A DNA stretch of 64,000 nucleotides from Phycisphaerales bacterium (GTDB lineage: Bacteria; Planctomycetota; Phycisphaerae; Phycisphaerales; UBA1924). Shown here piece by piece: positions 59,857-64,000 of the stretch. Where the stretch lies: positions 1 to 64,000 of the forward strand of contig JADLCX010000030.1 in assembly GCA_020846975.1 (NCBI GenBank), read 5' to 3'. Both the position numbers and the translations under genes were made by a program. Within the stretch, counting starts at the first letter, position 1, and each line of letters opens with the position of its first letter. The notes below the pieces were generated by a model, which made no database searches, was not told the origin of the DNA, and worked only from the letters and a program-made list of their open reading frames with translations.

Positions 59857-60779
59857 TTGATCCTCCTCCGCATCCGCGCCCGGAACCAGATCGCCCCGGC
59901 GTTGAGCGTCAGCGTGACGGCCAGCAGCACCACGCCCGTCGCCGCGGCGTTCTCAAGGAACCTGTCCCCCGGGCGAGAGACCCAGTTGAACATCTGGATG
60001 GGCAGCACCGTGAACGGCGACCACACCCAGTCCAGCGGCCCCGCGTGCCGGATCACACCCTCGGCCGACTCCACGATCTGGCCGGGATAGGGCGGGAGGA
60101 AGCGGATGTACGTGAGCGCGCCGATCGTGACCAGCGGCGCGGTCTCGCCGATGGCCCGGGAGATGCCGATGATCACGCCCGTCGAGATCCCGCCGGCCGA
60201 GTACGGCAGCAGGTGGTGCCGCACAACCTGCCACCGCGTCGCGCCCAGCGCGTACGCGGCCTCGCGCATGTTCTGCGGGATCGCCCGCAGCGATTCCCGC
60301 GTCGCGACGATCACGATGGGGAGGATCAGGAAGGCGAGCGTCAGGCCGCCGGAGAGGACGCTCCGCTCGAAGCGGAACGTGTAGACGAACAGCCCGAGGG
60401 CCATCAGCCCGTACACGATCGAGGGAACGCCCGCGAGGTTGGTGATGTTGATCTCGATCAGGCCCGTCAGCCGGTTCTTCTTCGCGTACTCCTCGAGGTA
60501 GATGCCCGCGGCGACGCCCAGCGGGATCGCCGTCAGCGAGGTGACGAGCATCACCAGCAGCGAGCCGACCAGCGGCGAGAGGATCCCCGACTTGTCGGCG
60601 TGCCGCGAGGGAAACGAGGTGAGGAACGCCCAGTCGATCCGCGACAGGCCCTGCACCGCCAGCCGGCCCAGGAGCGCGGCCAGCACACCCAGCACGATGC
60701 AGATGCAAACCACCCCGACGACCGCGAACACGCGGTCTTCGAGTTTGGCCTTGCGAACCATGCGGGCGGTGTCGAGCAT
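59850..60779 (-). CDS. pstA: Phosphate ABC transporter permease PstA
   Basis: This 309-residue inner-membrane protein has six helices. The [31 protein letters not shown] opening, the [15 protein letters not shown] segment and [22 protein letters not shown] are typical PstA blocks. The EAA-like loop is [27 protein letters not shown]. The ATG at 60779 gives a normal N-terminus; an ATG six codons on is also possible. Its stop overlaps the pstB start. It starts 42 bases after the pstC stop. Confidence 0.93.
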   Translation of the reverse strand: MLDTARMVRKAKLEDRVFAVVGVVCICIVLGVLAALLGRLAVQGLSRIDWAFLTSFPSRHADKSGILSPLVGSLLVMLVTSLTAIPLGVAAGIYLEEYAKKNRLTGLIEINITNLAGVPSIVYGLMALGLFVYTFRFERSVLSGGLTLAFLILPIVIVATRESLRAIPQNMREAAYALGATRWQVVRHHLLPYSAGGISTGVIIGISRAIGETAPLVTIGALTYIRFLPPYPGQIVESAEGVIRHAGPLDWVWSPFTVLPIQMFNWVSRPGDRFLENAAATGVVLLAVTLTLNAGAIWFRARMRRRIKW

Positions 60780-60820
60780 TCCGGGGAAGGGATCGGGGAC
60801 TAGAGAACAGGGAGAATAAG

Positions 60821-61780
60821 TCAGTAGGCCTGACGGAAGCGACGCCGGAGCCACGCCCCGACGAGGTTGAACCCGAGCGTGAGCACGAAGAGCGTGAACC
60901 CCGCGGCGAAGATCGACTTGTACCCGATCGTGCCGTGCGGAAGGTCACCCAGCGACACCTGCACGATGAACGCCGTGATCGTCGCCGCCGAGTCGAGCGG
61001 ATTGACCGTCAGGCTCGGCTGCTGCCCCGCGGCGATCGCGACGATCATGGTCTCGCCGACCGCGCGGGCCACCGCGAGCGTGTACGCGGCGCCGATGCCC
61101 GAGAGCGCGGCCGGAAAGACCACCCGGATCGCGGTCTTGAGCCTCCCCGCGCCCATCGCGTACGAGCCCTCGCGGAGCAGCATGGGCACCGACCGCATCG
61201 CGTCCTCGCTCAGCGAGCTGATGTACGGCACGATCATCACGCCCATCACCAGCCCCGCGCTCAGCATGTTGAACGCCGGGATGTCGCTGTCAATCTTCTG
61301 CAGCAGCGGTGTCACCGACATCACCGCGAAGTAGCCGAACACGACCGTCGGCACCGCGCTCAGCATCTCCAGCACCGGCTTGACGATCTCCCGCACCCTC
61401 GCCGGCGCGAACTCGCTCAGCCAGATCGCCAGGATCGTCCCCACGGGCATCGCCACCGCCAGCGCGATGCCGGTTGTCATCAGCGTGCCCGCCAGGAGCG
61501 GCATGATCCCGTACCGCGGCTCGGCGAACAGAGGAGTCCACAGCCGCGCGGTCAGGAACTCCCCGATCGGGACGGTCCGGAAGAACGGAGCCGCCTCGGA
61601 GACCAGCACGAACACGATGCCCGCCGTGATCGCCACCGAGAACAGCGCCGCGAGCAGCAGCCCGAACTCGATCAGTTTCTCCATCGCACCCGCGATGGCC
61701 GACCGCTGCCGGACCGGCGCGGCGCTCGCACGCACAGCGGCGTTCGACGCGATGCCGGGCTGCTGCGAGATCGCGTTCAT
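60821..61780 (-). CDS. pstC: Phosphate ABC transporter permease PstC
   Basis: This 319-residue inner-membrane protein has six helices and an EAA-like loop REGSYAMGAGRLKTAIRVVFPAALSGI. The FGLLLAALFSVAITAGIVFVLVSEAAPFF first helix, GTLMTTGIALAVAMPVGTILAIWLSEFAP and LSAVPTVVFGYFAVMSVTP blocks are characteristic of PstC. The ATG at 61780 is preceded by AGAAGG, slightly too close for an ideal ribosome-binding site. The open frame extends upstream into the pstS-pstC spacer but is not coding there. Confidence 0.93.
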   Translation of the reverse strand: MNAISQQPGIASNAAVRASAAPVRQRSAIAGAMEKLIEFGLLLAALFSVAITAGIVFVLVSEAAPFFRTVPIGEFLTARLWTPLFAEPRYGIMPLLAGTLMTTGIALAVAMPVGTILAIWLSEFAPARVREIVKPVLEMLSAVPTVVFGYFAVMSVTPLLQKIDSDIPAFNMLSAGLVMGVMIVPYISSLSEDAMRSVPMLLREGSYAMGAGRLKTAIRVVFPAALSGIGAAYTLAVARAVGETMIVAIAAGQQPSLTVNPLDSAATITAFIVQVSLGDLPHGTIGYKSIFAAGFTLFVLTLGFNLVGAWLRRRFRQAY

Positions 61781-61866
61781 GCCTTCTTTCGTTTCGGATC
61801 GGCCGAGAGTGAAGGGGAGATGAGGGGGAGGCGAGAGCCAAAGGGGGGCAACCCAAACCCAGGAGC

Positions 61867-61892
61867 CCGGCCCGCTGAATCCCGCGGGCCGG
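61867..61892 (-). repeat. Intercistronic hairpin between pstS and pstC
   Basis: A perfect 9-bp stem CCGGCCCGC/GCGGGCCGG with an 8-base loop lies 19 bases after the pstS stop, with no U-run. Its position suits an mRNA-stabilising or attenuating element that raises binding protein over permease expression. This is inferred from position. Confidence 0.5.
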
Positions 61893-61910
61893 AGTTGAGA
61901 GCATACCCGA

Positions 61911-62960
61911 TTACTTCTTCTCTTCCGGCTTCGCGGCATCCTTCACCGCGTCAACCGTCTCGCGTGTCAGCAGTTGCTCGATGGTGAGCCCAACCTCGGG
62001 CTTGCCGCCGAAGACCGTGCCCGTGTCCAACTTGTTCCACCGCTCGCGAGCCATCTTGTAGGCGGCCTGCGGCAGGGCGACGTACTTCACCTCTTCCGCC
62101 AGGCTCGCGGCGTTCTCGAGGTAATACTCGACAAACTTCTTGACCTCAGGCCGCGACTCCGCGGCCTTCTTGTTCACGTAGATGAACAGCGGGCGCGAGA
62201 GTGGGTTGTACTTGCCCTTGATCACGCTCTCCGGGTTCGGCTCGACCGCCCCGCCGCCCTTGCCGTCGTCGATCTTCACCGCCTTGAGCTTGTCCTTGTG
62301 CTCGGCGAAGTACGCGTACCCGAAATAACCGATCGCGTTCTTGTCGCCGTCCACGCCGCGAACCAGCACGTTGTCGTCTTCGCTGGCGGTGTAATCGCCG
62401 CGGCTGGCCTTGGCCTTGCCGCAGACCGCCTCCGTGAAGTAGTCAAACGTGCCCGAGTCCGACCCCGCGCCGTAGAGCGTCAGCGGCGCATCGGGCCACC
62501 TGGGGTTGATCTGGTTCCACCTGGTCACCTTCCCTTGCGCGCCCGGCTCCCACATCTTCTTGAGTTCGGCGACCGTGATCGTCTCCGCCCACGTGTTGGT
62601 CTTGTTCACGACCACCGTCAGCGCATCAAAGCAGATCGGCAGTTCGATGTACTCGACTCCGTTCGCTTTGGCGGCCTTCATTTCCTCGGCCATGATCGGC
62701 CGCGAAGCGTTCGCGATGTCGATCTCACCCCGGCAGAACTTCTTGAAACCGCCGCCCGTGCCCGAAACACCCACCGTGACCCTCATCCCCTGGTTGGCGT
62801 CCTGGAACTCTTCCGCGACGGCCTCGGTCACGGGGTACACCGTGCTCGAACCGTCGATCCTGATCAGCCTGCCCTGCCCTGACGCCGGTGAGACGCCCAC
62901 GCCGAGGACCAGCGACGCCGCCAGGCCCATCATGCTCGCCATCCACGCACGTCTCCGCAC
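61911..62960 (-). CDS. pstS: Phosphate-binding protein PstS
   Basis: This 349-residue periplasmic protein binds phosphate for the Pst transporter. The signal peptide is MRRRAWMASMMGLAASLVLG up to about residue 29. The mature protein opens IRIDGSSTVYPVTEAVAEEF, and the TVGVSGTGGGFKKFCRGEIDIANASRPI segment contains phosphate-contacting residues. GAGSDSGTFDYFTEAV is also a PstS block. I choose the GTG at 62960 since AAGGAG lies 7 bases upstream and the n-region is then basic; an ATG at 62942 lacks both. It is the first gene of pstSCAB. Confidence 0.93.
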   Translation of the reverse strand: MRRRAWMASMMGLAASLVLGVGVSPASGQGRLIRIDGSSTVYPVTEAVAEEFQDANQGMRVTVGVSGTGGGFKKFCRGEIDIANASRPIMAEEMKAAKANGVEYIELPICFDALTVVVNKTNTWAETITVAELKKMWEPGAQGKVTRWNQINPRWPDAPLTLYGAGSDSGTFDYFTEAVCGKAKASRGDYTASEDDNVLVRGVDGDKNAIGYFGYAYFAEHKDKLKAVKIDDGKGGGAVEPNPESVIKGKYNPLSRPLFIYVNKKAAESRPEVKKFVEYYLENAASLAEEVKYVALPQAAYKMARERWNKLDTGTVFGGKPEVGLTIEQLLTRETVDAVKDAAKPEEKK

Positions 62961-63119
62961 GACCGTTCTCCTTGCCCGGTGATTTCCGCGATCACGATCT
63001 GGCCGGCCCGGCCGATCAGAACGCACGATGCTAGGAAAAACCGGTCGGAAATGGGCCCTCGGACTGTTCAGATTGCGTCAAGATCGTCCTCGCTGGCGAG
63101 GGACGAGCGGGGTTGTCGG

Positions 63120-64000
63120 TCAAAGTTCGGTCTTGTCCCCCCAGCACGGGAGTTCGGCGTGAATCCCGGTCGTCCGGTGAATCCGCTCCGCGAGCGCCCT
63201 CCGCGGCCCGTCTTCGCCGTGCGTCAACACCAGCCGCGGTCGAGTTGAGCTCCCATCACGCAAGGCGTGCGACCCCCACGCCACCAGCTCGGCCTGGCCC
63301 GCGTGTGCCGAGAATCCGCCCAGAGTGTGAACCTTTGCGCGAACCTCGACCGGCTGATTGAAGATCCGAACCGACGGCGCGCCCTCAACCAATCGGCGCC
63401 CCAGCGTGCCTTTTCCCTGGTACCCAACGATCACCACGTGCGTTGACGGGTTCGCCAGTGAGTTGCGCAGGTGGTGCACGATCCGGCCGCCGGTGCACAT
63501 CCCGCTCCCCGCGATCACCACCCCGCCGCCGCGGAGTGAGTTGAGAGCGCGAGACTCATCGCGCGATGCCGTGTGCCGAAGCCCGGCAAAGTTCAGCGGA
63601 TCAATCCCCCGCAGTTTGAGCGCCGCGGCCTCCGCGTCGTACAACTCGGGATGCTCGGTGTAGAGCGCGGATGTGGCCGTGGCCATCGGGCTGTCGATGT
63701 ACACGCTCGTCGGCGGGATGCGGTCCTCCCGGCGCAGGCATCCCATATGGTAAATCAGGTCCTGCGTCCGGCCGACCGCGAACGCGGGAATCAGCACCTT
63801 GCCATCCTCCGCCCTCGCGGTGTCCAGCACGCCCACCAGTTCCTCGATCGTCTGATCCAGCGGCCGGTGGTTCCGGTCTCCGTAGGTGGATTCGAGCACC
63901 ACCAGGTCCGGCGTGCCCGTGAGCTCGGCGGAGGGAACCACCGGGTCGCGGAGGATCGGCGCGCCGGTCACGCCGACATCGCCCGAAAACAGGATCCGCC
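63120..64000 (-). CDS. MBL-fold metallo-hydrolase with beta-CASP and RMMBL parts (5' part outside window)
   Basis: The visible 293 residues are the C-terminal part of a metallo-beta-lactamase/beta-CASP protein. ILFSGDVGV is at the window edge, then LVVLESTYGDRNH (the STYGxxxH motif), PAFAVGRTQDLIYHM, SPMATATSALY (beta-CASP), VVIAGSGMCTGGRIVHHL, and an RMMBL ending (VHTLGGFSAHAGQAELVAW and LVLTHGEDGPRRALAERI). This set matches the CPSF/RNase J-like exonuclease group (YSH1-type), so an RNA-processing role is likely. The catalytic HxHxDH lies beyond position 64000. Confidence 0.85.
   Translation of the reverse strand, partial: RILFSGDVGVTGAPILRDPVVPSAELTGTPDLVVLESTYGDRNHRPLDQTIEELVGVLDTARAEDGKVLIPAFAVGRTQDLIYHMGCLRREDRIPPTSVYIDSPMATATSALYTEHPELYDAEAAALKLRGIDPLNFAGLRHTASRDESRALNSLRGGGVVIAGSGMCTGGRIVHHLRNSLANPSTHVVIVGYQGKGTLGRRLVEGAPSVRIFNQPVEVRAKVHTLGGFSAHAGQAELVAWGSHALRDGSSTRPRLVLTHGEDGPRRALAERIHRTTGIHAELPCWGDKTEL

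Overview
The window is a high-GC bacterial chromosome segment that I read as belonging to a planctomycete of the class Phycisphaerae. Four secreted proteins (starting at 19011 and 41668 on +, and at 33702 and 40107 on -) end in a short dockerin-like module of the form DFN-x-DG-x-x-S-x-QD-x-FD-x-L followed by a terminal Gly-Cys-Pro, Cys-Gln or Gly-Cys-Pro-Gly-Leu. As far as I know this 'GC-type dockerin' tail is characteristic of that group. A fibronectin-III protein of a type I associate with planctomycetes (55112-55816) and an outer-membrane inventory (TolC, NodT, LpxB-N domain) fit the same assignment.

Layout. 1-125 is the edge of an ISAs1-type insertion sequence. 168-16860 is mostly housekeeping: galactokinase, aspartate kinase, adenine phosphoribosyltransferase, an MFS exporter, a REC-ANTAR regulator, a PD-(D/E)XK-like protein, EF-Ts and ribosomal protein S2, an FdhF/YdeP-like molybdopterin oxidoreductase, NADP isocitrate dehydrogenase, a DinB protein, threonylcarbamoyl-AMP synthase and a TolC-like protein. 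17181-26186 holds a secreted SH3-like protein, a 1646-residue repeat protein with a dockerin tail, tRNA-Gln(CUG) and a DUF885 metallopeptidase-like protein. 26248-30641 is a minus-strand operon for a GH29 alpha-L-fucosidase lipoprotein, a sugar-binding protein and one sugar permease. 30706-43344 is rich in secreted proteins: two paralogous beta-propeller/di-heme cytochrome/dockerin proteins, a BNR-like protein, two related envelope proteins, and an Ig-like dockerin protein, with a MoxR ATPase between. 43441-48753 carries a LON-domain protein, a glycine-zipper lipoprotein, two unknowns, an LpxB-N protein coupled to a GT2 glycosyltransferase, and fdx-iscX. 48807-55033 is a DevBCA-like tripartite ABC exporter with two TetR regulators and its own outer-membrane channel. 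57389-58861 is a cystathionine beta-synthase-like enzyme, 58915-62960 is pstSCAB, and the right edge cuts an MBL/beta-CASP hydrolase.

The most unusual content is non-genic or gene-embedded repeats. Three palindromic 'CACAGAG' elements lie in frame inside the molybdopterin oxidoreductase gene. Three separate intergenic arrays share an exact 21-bp period. A run of hairpins upstream of the cystathionine beta-synthase gene shares a CAAAG/CTTTG loop. A 13-G homopolymer lies in coding sequence. Many genes lack a Shine-Dalgarno sequence and instead have a TAnnnT hexamer 5-7 bases before the start codon, which suggests leaderless transcription. All functional calls come from reading the sequence and from recalled family motifs; no database search was run.
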